Origin: Leucocoprinus leucothites
Lineage: Eukaryota > Basidiomycota > Agaricomycetes > Agaricales > Agaricaceae
Length of the DNA: 64,000 bases
Assembly (NCBI GenBank): GCA_013368445.1
Contig: JAACJO010000017.1
Span: 558,001-622,000 of the forward strand
Direction: 5' to 3'
Each line of letters opens with the position of its first letter. Positions within the stretch are counted from its first letter, which is position 1. Both the position numbers and the translations under genes were made by a program. Of the stretch, positions 1-11,313 are shown piece by piece. The notes below the pieces were generated by a model that was not told where the DNA came from, did not search any database, and saw nothing but the letters and a program-made list of their open reading frames with translations.

Positions 1-1171
1 CGGCGCGGCATTCTTCTTTTCAAGACCCAATAGACAGGATGACCCGGCCAGACTTTTCACTTCGATCGCCTACCAGCTTGCCACTCGTTTACGACCGGCA
101 ATCAGCCCTTACGGGGCTCTCCTAGAGGAGAAAATACGGTTGGAGCCCAGTGTCGTGACGAAGGCTCTAGATGTGCAGCTTTACGAGCTCATTGTTGAGC
201 CTGTCTTGCGTTTGTTGGGGCAGATCGACGTGCAGCATCATTCCCCAGCGCTGATTATCGTGGACGGGTTAGATGAATGCCATGGGCGCCATTCTTAGGA
301 CGAAATCATTCAGCTCATCTCCCGGATTACTACAGAGAACCCTTCTCTCCCGCTGCTCTGGGCGATATTCAGTCGACCAGAACTTCATATCCAGTCAGCG
401 GTGCGAGGGTCTGGTGCTCCATGGTGGGAGATTTCGCTACCTGTCTCGGATGACTCGCATAAGGACATAGAAGTATATTTCAGGAACAACTTTGCGAGAA
501 TCCAGCAGCGCTATAGTCTCTCATCCGGAGTTGACAGAATCTGGCCCTCGGAATCAGAGATTAAGGCTCTGGTAGAAAAGTCCGCTGGGCTCTTTATCTA
601 TGCTGCAACTATTGTCCGGTTCTTCGACGACCCGACGCTCCCCGAGCGGGAACAGCAACTTTCTGATCTTCTCTATCCCAAACCTCAGACAGTGTCTCCT
701 ACCACCAAAGCCGGCGTAACACCGCTCTCCCATCTCGATGCCTTTTACGCTGCTATCATGCGACGCATCTCTCCCCATCATTTACCTTATACTCTCACTG
801 TCCTCTTAATCCTCTCGAGTGAGCTCTTCACTGGAGATTTAACTCTGACTAAAATCAGCAACTTGCTCGGCTATTCTATCTCGACGATACACTCGGCGAT
901 TTACGCCTTGCACTCCGTCCTGTTTTTGCGGAAGCAAGCTCCGGCAGCGGATGCGAGAGTGAATCCGGCTCTTAATAGCGCCCCCACTGAACAAATCATT
1001 GGTTTTTATCACTATTCCTTTGTCGAGTTCCTCCGCGATCCAACAAGGTCCGGCGAATTCTATGTTTTGCAGCATTCTTGCCAAACATTCTGGGCAAGCA
1101 GGTGTTTGCAAATTCTTTCCGAGTTTAGCAAAGGTCTGAAATTCATGTATCTTATTATGCCGCGAGACTAA
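1..1171 (+). pseudogene. NACHT-domain NLR/STAND protein, broken by nonsense codon (5' end outside window)
   Basis: One reading frame (codons beginning at base 2) runs from the window edge to 1171 and reads like the nucleotide-binding part of a fungal STAND protein. A Walker-B-like LIIVDGLDECHG lies at about 251-286, followed by helices with SRPELHIQ and by the typical SAGLFIYAATIVRF segment near 580-625. The frame is interrupted once, by TAG at 296-298 just after the DECHG motif; reading through it, the protein continues smoothly (DEIIQLISRI), so a CAG-to-TAG change is likely. The start and P-loop lie outside the window. Basidiomycete NLRs of this kind are thought to act in self/non-self recognition; that role is family knowledge, not shown here. 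The break could also be a sequencing error. Family assignment is fairly sure, pseudogene status moderately so. Confidence 0.72.
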
Positions 1172-1173
1172 TA

Positions 1174-1887
1174 ATGCCTTTACTCCTTGTGATAGGGGGT
1201 GATCTTCTAGGTATCAAGCTTAGGGAACCAGAGCTCCATACTCCAGATGAAGCCCGGGGGCTCCGAGCCAGCATGCTCATGGAAGCAAGTTATTCGGTCC
1301 TCGCGACGTGCGCTCGTATCACGGAACTCCATGACCAGCCTGACCTCATAACTCAACTCTATATGCTCGACTTTCAAAAGATAGTAGCTGCCGTAGGAGT
1401 AAGCAAGCAGCACCTGGTAATGTGTATTAGGGAGGAGGAGCTTAGAGGCCTGAGAGAACAAGTATGTCGTCATAGAATTTGACTCTCTTTTACTACCTAC
1501 TAACTCCTTTGAAAGTTGTCTCGATATACCCAAAATCAGCCCTGGTCCCGTCGGATGCCTCGACTCATCCGCGAGCGTCTGCAAGTGATGAACATCATGA
1601 CTCAACAGTACCATAACCTCAAGTATAAACTCGACGCAGCAATTTCTGAACGAACTAACTCATTTGGATCCACGTCGTCTTCTACCTCTTACACGTCTCT
1701 TCGCTCGGGAAGCTCTGCCACTCCTTCCACCCCATCCCGTGTTCTCCCTGCGTACGAGCTAGGCCAGCAAGGGAAAGTGGTCTATCTCTACCCAGAGCGG
1801 TCCGCTTCTGGTATAACATATCATGTTTGTACCAATTTAGATGATTTGAATGAGCCTTATGTGTTCTCGGATGTAGATGAAAGCTAG
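1174..1887 (+). CDS. Possible 3' exons of the NACHT gene, or separate hypothetical ORF
   Basis: Two open stretches join in phase across a clean 54 nt intron (1462-1515, donor GTATGT, acceptor AAG). The result is about 220 residues ending at 1887. The first part is helical (LMEASYSVLATCARI, then REEELRGLREQ); the second is rich in Ser/Thr (GSTSSSTSYTSLRSGSS) and ends VFSDVDES. They could be linked to the upstream NACHT frame by an intron 1134-1210, whose phases match but whose donor (GTCTGA) is poor. The better-looking intron beginning at 1146 leads straight to a stop. I recognise no domain. Because the upstream gene is already damaged, these exons may be remnants. No independent start codon with good context is obvious apart from ATG 1174. 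Confidence 0.35.
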
Positions 1888-1972
1888 AGATAGTAAAGTA
1901 TGTAGGGTCTGTACTATCAATAATGCGAATGATAAACCTTCTATCCTGCTTCTACATCTCCGAAGTCTGGCT

Positions 1973-2712
1973 CTATTCAAGTCTTCCGGTTAAAGTCAAG
2001 AAATTGAATCGTTGTCCAGGTGATCCATCCGCTTCGCGGAGTACGAGCTTGGGAAGTGGGGGGAGATTAAGGTTCTATGCCTTGGGTATGTATATGATGC
2101 TACTCACTTCCGCATCTTGTCCATTGTACTGAGCTACATTTGTCCATACAAGGCCATTGAGAGTGCTCTTAATCTACATGAAGCCAACACACATATGAGC
2201 GATTAGCAGGGACGAAAGGATAGGCCTCACCAGATGTCCGCCACCAGGTAGTGAAGTCAAAGTCCAAAACACCTCTTCACTCGCAGCAGCTGTAACAATG
2301 ACTCCATCCTGAGCCAATGCATATTGGTTACTACCAGCATTTCGGAAACTCCAGTCGTCTGTCCCTTCTTTATGCGTCGCATTCCACTGTCATAACATTT
2401 GGCCGAGTTAATGACTGCTGGTACGACTTGTACCATCAGGGCGAGAAACGAGCCCACCTGGTTCCAGATATTCCATGGAGCCTTGGCAGAGATAAACACC
2501 GGAGTGATATCATAGTGTGGTTGATCCGGCGGATGAACGAAAGCAGTTTGATTCTGGTTCAATATCCTGACGATTCCATTCTGACCCGTACAAAACAAGA
2601 GTCAGGAAAAGAGCTTGGTGGGCGTAAAATATTGACATACATGAGCGCTCGCTAGTCCGGCGTTGAGGAGGACAACACCAGCGAGGAATGCGGAGGGACA
2701 GAACAACTGCAT
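1973..2712 (-). CDS. Small secreted ricin-B/beta-trefoil lectin-like protein
   Basis: Five exons read on the minus strand: 2641-2712, 2458-2580, 2231-2386, 2108-2173 and 1973-2074, all joined in phase 0, giving about 172 residues. The protein opens with a signal peptide (MQLFCPSAFLAGVV, ending near LASAH). Later segments such as WSFRNAGSNQYALAQDG and SPGQRFNFLTL resemble the sequence around the QxW-type positions of ricin-B lectin folds. It is probably exported and may bind carbohydrate, but no sugar-binding residues can be assigned by eye. Introns 1-3 are 60, 71 and 57 nt with good sites. Intron 4 would be only 33 nt (2075-2107); a 75 nt alternative using a donor at 2149 also keeps frame and removes 14 residues. 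The fold call is tentative; the exon structure and signal peptide are well supported. Confidence 0.6.
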
Positions 2713-3473
2713 GATGAGAACAGAAGGAGGGCACAGCGCCTTGTTCAATGGTCTGCATCTCGGCCGACTTTATGCCAGCGGCGACCTCGTTCATAACTAA
2801 TAACGGCATTACCCTCGGGCGGGGAGAGAAGCGTAAAAATGCCAAGCCCCGAGTCTTCTTGAATTCCGATGACGAGCCCACCTAACAGTCGTTAATCATC
2901 GCTGTCTTAAAGGTTTCAGGCTTGGATTGATAATATTATGAATATATATTCGCAGGCAACTACTAGCGGCCCAGGCGGCACAAAGGGAGACCAAAAAATA
3001 ATCTTTTGTAACTACGCTACTTCAAATGGCATACCGAGGAGCCTACATATGCGAGAGAGTTAGAGAGTAACTAGCGGATAGGTGGTAGGTGGAGGTATAG
3101 GTATCGCACGGAAGATACAAATCGAGCAAAAGGTTGAAAAAGGGCAGCTGGTGGAAAATGAGGTAAGGAGGATAGGGAATCGGATAGGAGAGCAAGGAAA
3201 AAACAAAAGGAGGTATCACACAAAACGAAGTCAAGGAACCAAAAGAAGTATAATGTACTTAGCCTATGAGAGGAAGGGAGAGTGTATGGTGTTGTGGTCG
3301 TAGATCTTGTGTGTGTGAAGGTCGTACATGGGGGTGATAACGGTGACGTGAGACATGATCATGAAGATGGAGAGGTAAATGTCCAATATAAATGAGCAAA
3401 GAGGCGCCAAAAAAGAACTAGAAACCAATTAAAAGAGCGAAGGAAGGGAGAGAGAATGTCAGCAAGACCCAGG
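2713..3473. other. Intergenic, nothing recognised
   Basis: This is the spacer between the 5' end of the lectin-like gene and the 3' end of the disordered protein gene. It includes an A/G-rich plus-strand stretch (about 3060-3260) whose open frames have no recognisable protein content. Confidence 0.5.
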
Positions 3474-4729
3474 TCAGAAGAGATCATCGTTCCCAGCAGC
3501 TGCCTTCGCCTTCGCCTTGGTCGAAGTATTTTTCGATAACCCAAAATTGAGCTTCCTTGGTTTAATCATAGTTTCTTCCTCCTCTGTAACCCGTCCCTGA
3601 AGCTCATTTTCGTCGTCACTATCTCCAATAATCGCCTTCTTCCTCCTCGGACTCCGCCTCAACCCAGTCGATGTGCTTGCATTGTCTGCCAAATCTCCTT
3701 TAGCACGTGCTGGCCGTTTGCCTTTTGGTGCGCCGGGAAAGAGGACAGTAGGTTTACAACCGACGGGAGGCGAGTAGTCTGGATGCTCGATAGGAAGGAG
3801 AGACTGTGGAGGAGGCGACAGGGGGCGGTTCTTCTTATGGTCGTATAGCGGATTGTGATACTCGCGACGTACACCACGACTGAAAAGAGATAAACCAGAA
3901 TGAGACTTGATGCAATGACACATCCAAGGAAGTTAACTCACAAAACGTAGGTCACTGTGGGCCTCTCAAGATGACCTGTACCAGGTGTCCTTGGACTAAC
4001 GCTGTCCACACGCGGGCTCTCGCTTTCCTCGCCGGGGGAGGGTGAACCCGGAACCACGTAAAAAGGGTTATCGGGCGAATCAGAGATGATTGGAAACTGT
4101 GGGGACTTGAGGCCTTTCCGTGAGCCTATCTGTTTCCTGGGTGTCTTGGGCGGTGACGCGGGTTGAGTTTGGAGTAACGTAGAGGAGGTTGAAGGTTTGG
4201 GGGTACCCGCAGGTGGAGTTATCGGAGCCTGAGTCTGAAGTTTCCGATGGGATGGGGGTGGCGACGCCAGCCCATTGCTAGCCTCCGAATGTGTCCGCTT
4301 CAAAGACTTGCGATACAGCAATGGTGCAGAAGATGACTGGACATCGTGAGCCTCTTCCTCTTTGTCGGTATCCGACAGCAACCCCTGATCCCTATCCTGT
4401 TGACGTCGAGTTTCTGGGTCCGGACCTGCCAGCCAAAACGCTTCTTCATCGCCACCTTCGCCTCTAGAGCGGCTCAATCGTTGTTTTTTACGTGACCGCT
4501 GATCGAACCGGGGCAGTTCATCCTCTTCTTCATCGCTGCTTAGCAGTGCAGAACCCTGATTCTCCAGCGCTGCCTCGTCGCCACTGTCAGAATCACAGTC
4601 ACCGCGTGATCTCCCTCTCTTGTGCCTCCTGTGTGTCCTCGGAGGTGTAGGAAGGGAGGCCGTGGATGCTGAGCGTTTCAGAGCGCGTCGAGGGTTGGGG
4701 AAGGGTAAGTTGCCTGGTGACACCTCCAT
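3474..4729 (-). CDS. Disordered, probably nuclear protein with many SP/TP sites
   Basis: Two exons (3942-4729 and 3474-3879) are joined in phase 2 across a 62 nt intron with a GTGAGT donor and TTTTCAG acceptor, giving 397 residues. The start is the first ATG of the long frame (MEVSPGNLPFP). Composition is low complexity and charged: a basic patch THRRHKRGRSRG and KKQR near the N-terminus look like nuclear localisation signals, acidic runs (SSDEEEDELP, SDTDKEEEAHD) alternate with Ser/Pro stretches, and several SP or TP pairs (SPPKTPRK, SPRTPGTG) fit proline-directed kinase sites. The best ordered candidate is the segment across the exon junction (VTYVFRGVRREYHNPLYDH). The C-terminus is basic and ends NDDLF. 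No family is recognised; nuclear location is inferred from composition only. Confidence 0.8.
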
Positions 4730-5906
4730 GACTAAAGTCGCGTTTTTGGCTCAATTTATATGAGATAGAAAGCTGGAAAAAATGGTATCACAAGGAAAAG
4801 AGATGGTGGTGGTCAGGGAAAAAGGAAGGATTGAGTCCTCAATGTCCACAATCAGAGTTGAACAACGGACAAGGGCCACGAGGAACAAACAATGCCAAAC
4901 TGCAATTAATTACTCACGTTACTTATTAATAATAATATTTTATCAATTATTCCCACGTGGTTGATATATGATTTGACGATAGCCTGACAAAAGCAATCGA
5001 CAAATATGTACTATAGAACAATGGAACGCAAAGAACAAATTAGCAATACCAGGATAAACATATTAATTTGTCTATCTAGCGGCTCTTGCAGAAAATGATG
5101 TTGTCAGGACGCTTATGAGTCGCCTCGAACAATAATGCGCAACAAAACAAAACCCCACAACTAGTAAAAGTGAGGGTCGTAGCAGCGTGTCCCGGTTGAG
5201 GGTGAGCTAAACGCTAAGAGAGGGATAGACCTTAGTCGCGACGGGGAAATTAGGGGCAGCACACGACAGGTTGCAAAGCGGAAATAAAGAAATTTCGAAA
5301 AATCAGGTCGTAGTTCGCCAACTGTGATAGTATAGAGCCACAACTAAAGCGCGTTTGGCACTAAGGATTTCAACGTAATGCTTGAAAAATCAGAGTTGAG
5401 AGACCAGTGTGGTTGACCGCGAGATGTGACTGTGCTCTGTCCCCAACCAGAAAGCCGCATTAGGCGTTAAGAACGGTTTCCTTGTCACCGGCGATACAGA
5501 CGACAGATGGTCTTGTGAGAGCCCCGGAAGGACCGAAATGGTGTGGAGGACAGGAATATCCGACTCCAAGGTAGTAGAATGTCGCCCGAAAAGAGTCTTG
5601 ATCCAAGTCTATTGGAAACAGAGGCGTAATATAGGCGGTAGATTGGTTCTCTCTTCGATTGAACGCAATGAAGATATTTGCAAAATGCTCATCTATAAGT
5701 GGTGGCGTGCAACTTCGACTCTGATGGAGGTTAGTTAGACTACTTGCCCTATGTCTGGAGAGCGCCATTTATTAGGCCACTCAACTTAGGGGCGGTTTAC
5801 TAAGTATACTGGAACGATTAGACTTGGGTTGAATGGTGGAGTGCCACGGATGTCGTTCGCCAACGGTCAAAATATCACAACGTGTTACAGATATCGTATA
5901 TGTAGA
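4730..5906. other. Intergenic with no supported gene
   Basis: This spacer lies between two minus-strand genes. A 102-codon minus-strand frame at 5460-5768 starts with ATG but has no recognisable motif or splice-extended homology. The 4900-5060 part is AT-rich. Confidence 0.5.
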
Positions 5907-7466
5907 CTAAGATTCATGGCTCGAAGGATCACAAGTAGGATGCAGTTCTCCAAACTCGTAAATCTCCAGCGGAAAACCACTCCGTACCAAATCATACATC
6001 CTTTCCGCCGAGTCTCCATCCCAAGGAAAGCCAACGTGGTTCACAGCATTGACACGCAGCTCCTTTTCTGGACACTTATTCCTTCTATTGACAAGCATGT
6101 TTAGCATAGCGCTAGACACGCCATTTGTAAGGGTGGAAGGCCTTTCATAACCGGGGGTATAGACGAGCAACACTTCTTGTAGTTTAGGTAAAAGCATCTG
6201 ACGATGCTCTCCCACTGTCCGGTGCTCTGGGTCCAATAATTGCCAAATGGCTTTGAGACTGTTGTGGTCGCAGTCCTCCACAATCAAGGTGGAAGGATTA
6301 ACTTCCTGGCCGAAAAGGCAGAAAAGGATTTCTTCCATGGCCGAAGGTTTCTCCAAGTAGAGTCGAGTGAGGGTAGAAGAGAAGTGGCCGAAAAAGGATG
6401 GGTAATTGAAGGGTGCCTCCTGGTCTGGCCTTCCGCCTGGCCAGTATAGTGTACGAAGCGAAGGGAGTTGAACATTTTGGAATATCAAGTTATTCCAGGG
6501 GGTATAATCGCTCAGACACTGCCAACCGAAATCTCGCATTTGTGGAAAGGATGGCTTGACAGGAATAGTGAGGTCGGGCATGTGGCGGTGGGGTGGCGCC
6601 GGGGAACGACAAAAGAACTCGGTGAGGTTGGGACTCCAACCATTCAGTAGGATGAGTGCGCAAATGTCAACCGAGACCTCGGTTAGGTTCAGTGAGGTGA
6701 TTGCTGACCATTGCAGAACCAGATTGTTTACTGATTTGAGGGAAAGTTTGCGCAATGCCGGGGCGGATTCTGCATTTATAGTCGAAAATATAGGAGCAGT
6801 TGCCGGACTCCAGGAAACGTCCAAACATTCCAAATTGGTGTATCGCCCCTCAAACTGACGGCAAAGTCCTGACGGAGGATCTTCTAGACGGAGGGCCTTG
6901 AGTCGACTAGTGTGTGTCTGAAGAAGGTGCAGTAGTCCTTTTGGAACGGGGTCGTAATGGTGATAGCGAGGGAAATGCTTGAACTTGAGTTTAAGGTCGA
7001 CGCCTAGACTCCCACAATTTTGGAAGACGATATTGAGCAACGAGAGTTTTGCCTCCATTTTTCTGGGAGATAATTTTATGGCAACTGATGTCCAAAGCTC
7101 TGGAGTAGAGTACACTGCAGAGTGCCAGAGTGCCGAAACTGCAGCCAGTTTCTGGACGAAGCGAATTCGGGCGTATTTCTGTGGACCGCTCCACGGAGAA
7201 CTGTTATCGTAGGGATCCTCATCCCACTTTGAGAGCTTAGGGCGCTCGAACTCGATAGGAGGAGCGGCACATTTGAAGATGTGCATGAGAACTTCAGTCG
7301 GTAGACTGCGCGTGTAGGAGTTCTCGGTGTTGATAGTCGAAAGATAATGCGAGCGCTCGATGCTGAGTCGGCGGATAAGAAGATCGAGGTGCTTCACTCT
7401 TTCTTGAGGAGAACATTTCTTTAAGAAGGTGGGGAGCTTTGGTTTATCCTCAAGCTCGTAGGTCAT
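5907..7466 (-). CDS. F-box protein
   Basis: A single-exon gene of 519 codons. After an N-terminal coiled segment (KCSPQERVKHLDLLIRRLS) comes the F-box core LPTEVLMHIFKCAAPP at residues 55-70, followed by KLAAVSALWHSAVYSTPELWTSV. That is the usual layout of Agaricomycete F-box proteins. The rest has leucine-rich-repeat-like spacing (LKALRLEDPPSG, NLECLDVSWSP, LRKLSLKSVNN, LTRLYLEKPSA). By family knowledge the F-box would bind Skp1 in an SCF ubiquitin ligase and the repeats would choose the substrate; the substrate is unknown. The start is the first ATG of the frame (MTYELEDKPK). These proteins belong to very large lineage-specific families in mushrooms, so a specific function cannot be given. 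Confidence 0.85.
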   Translation of the reverse strand: MTYELEDKPKLPTFLKKCSPQERVKHLDLLIRRLSIERSHYLSTINTENSYTRSLPTEVLMHIFKCAAPPIEFERPKLSKWDEDPYDNSSPWSGPQKYARIRFVQKLAAVSALWHSAVYSTPELWTSVAIKLSPRKMEAKLSLLNIVFQNCGSLGVDLKLKFKHFPRYHHYDPVPKGLLHLLQTHTSRLKALRLEDPPSGLCRQFEGRYTNLECLDVSWSPATAPIFSTINAESAPALRKLSLKSVNNLVLQWSAITSLNLTEVSVDICALILLNGWSPNLTEFFCRSPAPPHRHMPDLTIPVKPSFPQMRDFGWQCLSDYTPWNNLIFQNVQLPSLRTLYWPGGRPDQEAPFNYPSFFGHFSSTLTRLYLEKPSAMEEILFCLFGQEVNPSTLIVEDCDHNSLKAIWQLLDPEHRTVGEHRQMLLPKLQEVLLVYTPGYERPSTLTNGVSSAMLNMLVNRRNKCPEKELRVNAVNHVGFPWDGDSAERMYDLVRSGFPLEIYEFGELHPTCDPSSHES

Positions 7467-8053
7467 AGTGTGCTAGTTCAAAATTCGGGCTGGGCAGAGG
7501 TCGTGATGGTGAAAAAGAAAACAGAGTCTTTGGACCCTTGCTGTCACCCATGCTGCATCGAGGTCACAAGCCACCTCCCATGGCAACTCAATAACGAGTT
7601 GAAAGAGCGCTTTGGCCCTTTCTGACCTTGACGCGGCAGTTCCTCCTTGGTGCTGCCTTCTTGAAGAGATCGGCCCGAGAGAAGTCGCAATATTGGCGGC
7701 CGAAGCATCGGACCCTTTGAGATAATAATCACTATCGATAAGTTTTGCTAGTCGTTCTAGGTTATACCAAAGCGGGCCTTTGACAATAGAATTTTCCAGA
7801 AGTGACGGGGAAATGTGTTTTTGTAGAATTGATGTTGAGTTCCGAAAATAGGAAACATGATTAAATTCATCGATGCATCACTAGTCACACACCTCGACAA
7901 CCACGTCAGGTGTTCGGAACCGACTTCTTTCAGTCATATTGCCACTTCCTGACTCCTGCTCTAATACTTCTCTTTAAATAAAGACTGTTTGAGCTCTCAG
8001 AAGTCAACACCTCATAATATCCTCACGTTTTCTCATTTCCAAGCAAATTTACC
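7467..8053. other. Divergent promoter region between F-box gene and RT-like gene
   Basis: About 590 nt separate the start codons of the minus-strand F-box gene and the plus-strand RT-like gene. No coding content is recognised. An AT-rich segment CTTCTCTTTAAATAAAGA (about 7968-7985) lies roughly 70-85 nt upstream of the RT-like start and could serve as its TATA-like element. Confidence 0.4.
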
Positions 8054-10974
8054 ATGTCCGACTGGAACGACGACAGCTTGTATGGTGGAGGAAGCCAATC
8101 CTCTACCAGGAGCGGCTTTCCTCAGCGAGGTCGCGGAATTCGCGGACGGGGACGAGGCCGTGGCCGTGGAGGAGGTGCGCCATTATGGTCTGGTTCTGGA
8201 CGTTTTGGATTAATTCGTGATGAACAGTTGCGCTACGAGCCATATAACAGATCGCGTTCTGGGTTAGTATTTATCATCTTTCGCCCGTGTATATTGCTGA
8301 TTTGAGTCATACAGTGTCTCTGATAAACCGCCTACGTCGGCAGCATATAGTCGTACGCTCGGTTTTGTCACTACCGCTAAGCTTGATGAACTGGAGAAAC
8401 AGCGAGACGCCTACAAAGGTTTCTCTCAAGTATTAGAGGAGGCCAACCAGCCCACCACGACCAGCGACGAGAATCGCGCCTTGATTGACCGTCTTGGCGT
8501 CTTGTATCGCTCCGTCATGGATCATCTTGCTCCTGACGAACCTCGTCTCATCGACGGAAGCGTCAACATAGATGACCTTGGCGTCTGGCTCGCCCGAGTC
8601 AGGACCGACCCCAACTTTGACAAGAACATTGTCAAGGAATGGATTACGGCTCTCGAAACTCATATCAAGCAAGGAGAGAGGAAGCTCGAGTTCGCTAGGC
8701 TCTGCGGCCAACTCTATACGGACTGGTTGGAATGTGGAGACGCTGTGACCGTCCGTAGTGATGTATCGGGTCCTTTGCCCTCGCAGGACACGACAAAGGA
8801 AGATGTGAAGCAAGAGGGGAGGCAGGAGATGCATGAGCAGGTCGCACGCCTGCGTTCTATTATATTTCAACCTACGAATATGGACACCGAGGCGCTAGAA
8901 GCGTACCTCTCAAATGCATTTTCTTCCAAGGCTGCTCAAACAGTATTGGAGGATATGAGAACCGGTATGGCGAACTTTGGTCAAGCTCTCCGTGACCGCA
9001 CGATCACTGCGAGCGACATGCGATGGACTGTCGAATCGTTACTCGCGTCTGATCTTATGTTGCCGGACAAGCGCGCTGCTCTGCGCGAGTTCACAGACAA
9101 TCAAACGGTTTTGGAAGAGGTCGCGAATGTTATCAACATGCGCCTTCGTGGGCTTGGGTCATGGAAGTGGCCCGGCGAAGCTGTCACAGTAGACATGCGA
9201 AGATATCTTCATGGGAAATATCGTGCGTTCACAGATCCCGACATTCTTGACGCTCTCTTCCTCCAATGGGTTGGCATAATGTGGGGGATAAAATTTAAAT
9301 CAGACGCTCGCGTCATCTTTTACTCGGAGGCATGGAAAGTTGCTCTCCAGGAGATGCAATGACTGGTATCTCATCCGACACAATCGCGTCAGATGTCTCT
9401 CCATCTTCTATCAATGCCGAACGGAAACAGCATAGGATGTCACACTTCCTAACCGGCCATCTTCCGGACAACGTCTCCCCAAGGCTCACTACGACGAACC
9501 AGCAGATGCGGCTGGGGATGACCTGGGGGATACTGCGGATGCAACGGTGGAAGTCAAACAACAACTATTGAACATTTTGTCTAGTGAGAGTTACCTCAAC
9601 ATCGGCCTTCACGGCTCGCAGACCATCGTACGTACGGACATGGATTGGTTCGGGCCGTCTCTCCCACACGAATCCATCCTCACTATCCTTCGCTTCTTTG
9701 GCGTCAAATCTGACTGGCTCGAATTCTTCCGTACATTCCTTCGTATGCCCGTTCGCTTTCCCGGTGAAACCAACGCGCAAACACGAGTTCGTGGTACACC
9801 CATCAGCTATGCTCTCAGTGCGTTCTTTGGAGAGGTCGTACTCTTCGGCATGGATTTTGCCGTCAACCAGAGTACGAATGGGTTATTCCTCTACAGAATC
9901 CATGATGATATCTGGTTCTGGGACTCTAACCCAAGTCGATGCGTATTGGCGTGGAAAGAGATAAGCGAATACGCAAAGCTGGTCGGACTCACGTTCAACA
10001 TGACCAAAACCGGCTCTGCATGCGTTCGAGGCAGTGACGTGTCCGAGTCTTTGGATTCCGAGCTTCCCGTCGGAGACATTCGTTGGGGTTTCCTTAAATT
10101 CGACTCGAAGGAAGCCAGGTTCATTATTGACCAGAACCAGGTCGATGAACATATCAAGGAACTACGGAGGCAGCTCGGGAACACTAAATCTGTGCTTGGA
10201 TGGATCAGCGTTTACAACAAGTATATGGCATTCTTTGTTCGCAACTTTGGTGGACGACCAGCTGAGTGTTTTGGGAGGCAGCATGTTGTCGATGTGAGCA
10301 AAACTCTTGTGCGTATTCAACAAGAGATTATCGGCGGGGACGGTTCAGCTTCGGAGGGTGGTAAAGGAGGAGTGATTGAGCATTTGGAGAACGAGCTCGC
10401 GACCCGTTATGGCGTACGGAACCTACCAAAGGGGTATTTCTACTTCCCTCTCTCCAGTGGTGGCCTCGCTCTCCGCGACCCATTGATCGACATTATGGTT
10501 ATGGGTGAGACGATGTCCGGCAACGCTGTAGCCTCCATAGAAGACGCGCTTTTGCAAGAACAAGAACCGTACGAGATCGCAAAAAGAGAGTGGGAGCTTG
10601 AACAGCGACAAGCGGCAGCTTACGCATCCGCATCTGGGAGTGACCCCGTTGAACGGCCTCCACCGGTGTATATACCCTTCCCAGTGTATTGTGAGATGAA
10701 ATCGTACAACATCTTTCAGTTGTATATCTGGCTCGCTGCCGTCAACAAACCTCGACCCGTGCAGATTACGCCCTGGATACGGTCGTCGTTTACAGCTAGA
10801 GGGAGGCAGGAGGTTTTGGGATCTGGAAGGGAGAGTTATAAGGGGTGGGTGTATGAGGTTTATGGTCGAGATGTGGTTAGAATGTTTGGCGCCTTGGAGA
10901 TTGTTGACCCGAGGATGATTCCGATTGGGTTGGTACATTTGTATAAGACGTCGAGGATTAGATGGGATCAGTAG
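8054..10974 (+). CDS. Reverse-transcriptase-like cellular gene (rvt-type candidate), frame disturbed in the linker
   Basis: Exon 1 (8054-8262) encodes an RG-rich start (RGRGIRGRGRGRGRGG). It joins in phase 2 across intron 8263-8314 to a frame ending at TGA 9360-9362. A second long frame, about 9481-10974, carries the RT core: motif A around D codons 9637 and 9643, an RGTPIS motif B near 9790, an active-site HDD at 9901-9909 (RIHDDIWFWD), and motif D with GLTFNMTKTG. It resembles the single-copy, non-mobile rvt genes known from fungi. Between the halves the best homologous reading needs the third frame (HRMSHFLTGHLPDNV, 9436-9480), so frame changes near 9340 and 9475 are implied. These could be sequence errors, unusual splicing or real damage. 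No LTR, gag, integrase or endonuclease is nearby. The RT call is firm, the rvt family probable, intactness uncertain. Confidence 0.7.
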
Positions 10975-11313
10975 GAGTTCGAGTATCTGTTTTTCTTTGT
11001 CCTTGATCTCTGTTTGATGTACTATATACTATGCGATTCAATGATACCAAAATGTTTAATCACCCAGAAGCAGCTTCCTCCTATGCCTCTTATAACAAAC
11101 TCACCATACCTCAGCGCGATGACGGGATCAGACAATGCGCGTAGCAACCAGTAGGGCCGCAGCTCGTGCTGCTACGTGTTTATCTGTGATCACCAAGGAA
11201 TATTAGGCGCCTCGAGTTCAAATGGACGTTCATGCGGTATGTTATTGTTTTCCATTGTACACATGATTTGGTTGCGACGATACCCTACAACTTGCTCTCC
11301 AAAAATACCTACA
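10975..11313. other. Convergent 3' spacer
   Basis: This is the short region between the stop codons of the RT-like gene (plus) and prephenate dehydrogenase (minus). No coding content is seen; it presumably holds both transcript ends. Confidence 0.5.

Noticed and set aside
1207..1614. 135-codon minus-strand frame
   Set aside because: It lies opposite the plausible plus-strand exons with a good intron and shows no motif of its own.
5460..5768. 102-codon minus-strand frame starting with ATG
   Set aside because: No recognisable family, no splice extension and no supporting context.
10423..10938. 171-codon minus-strand frame
   Set aside because: Antisense shadow of the RT-like coding region, where the plus strand has clear RT motifs.
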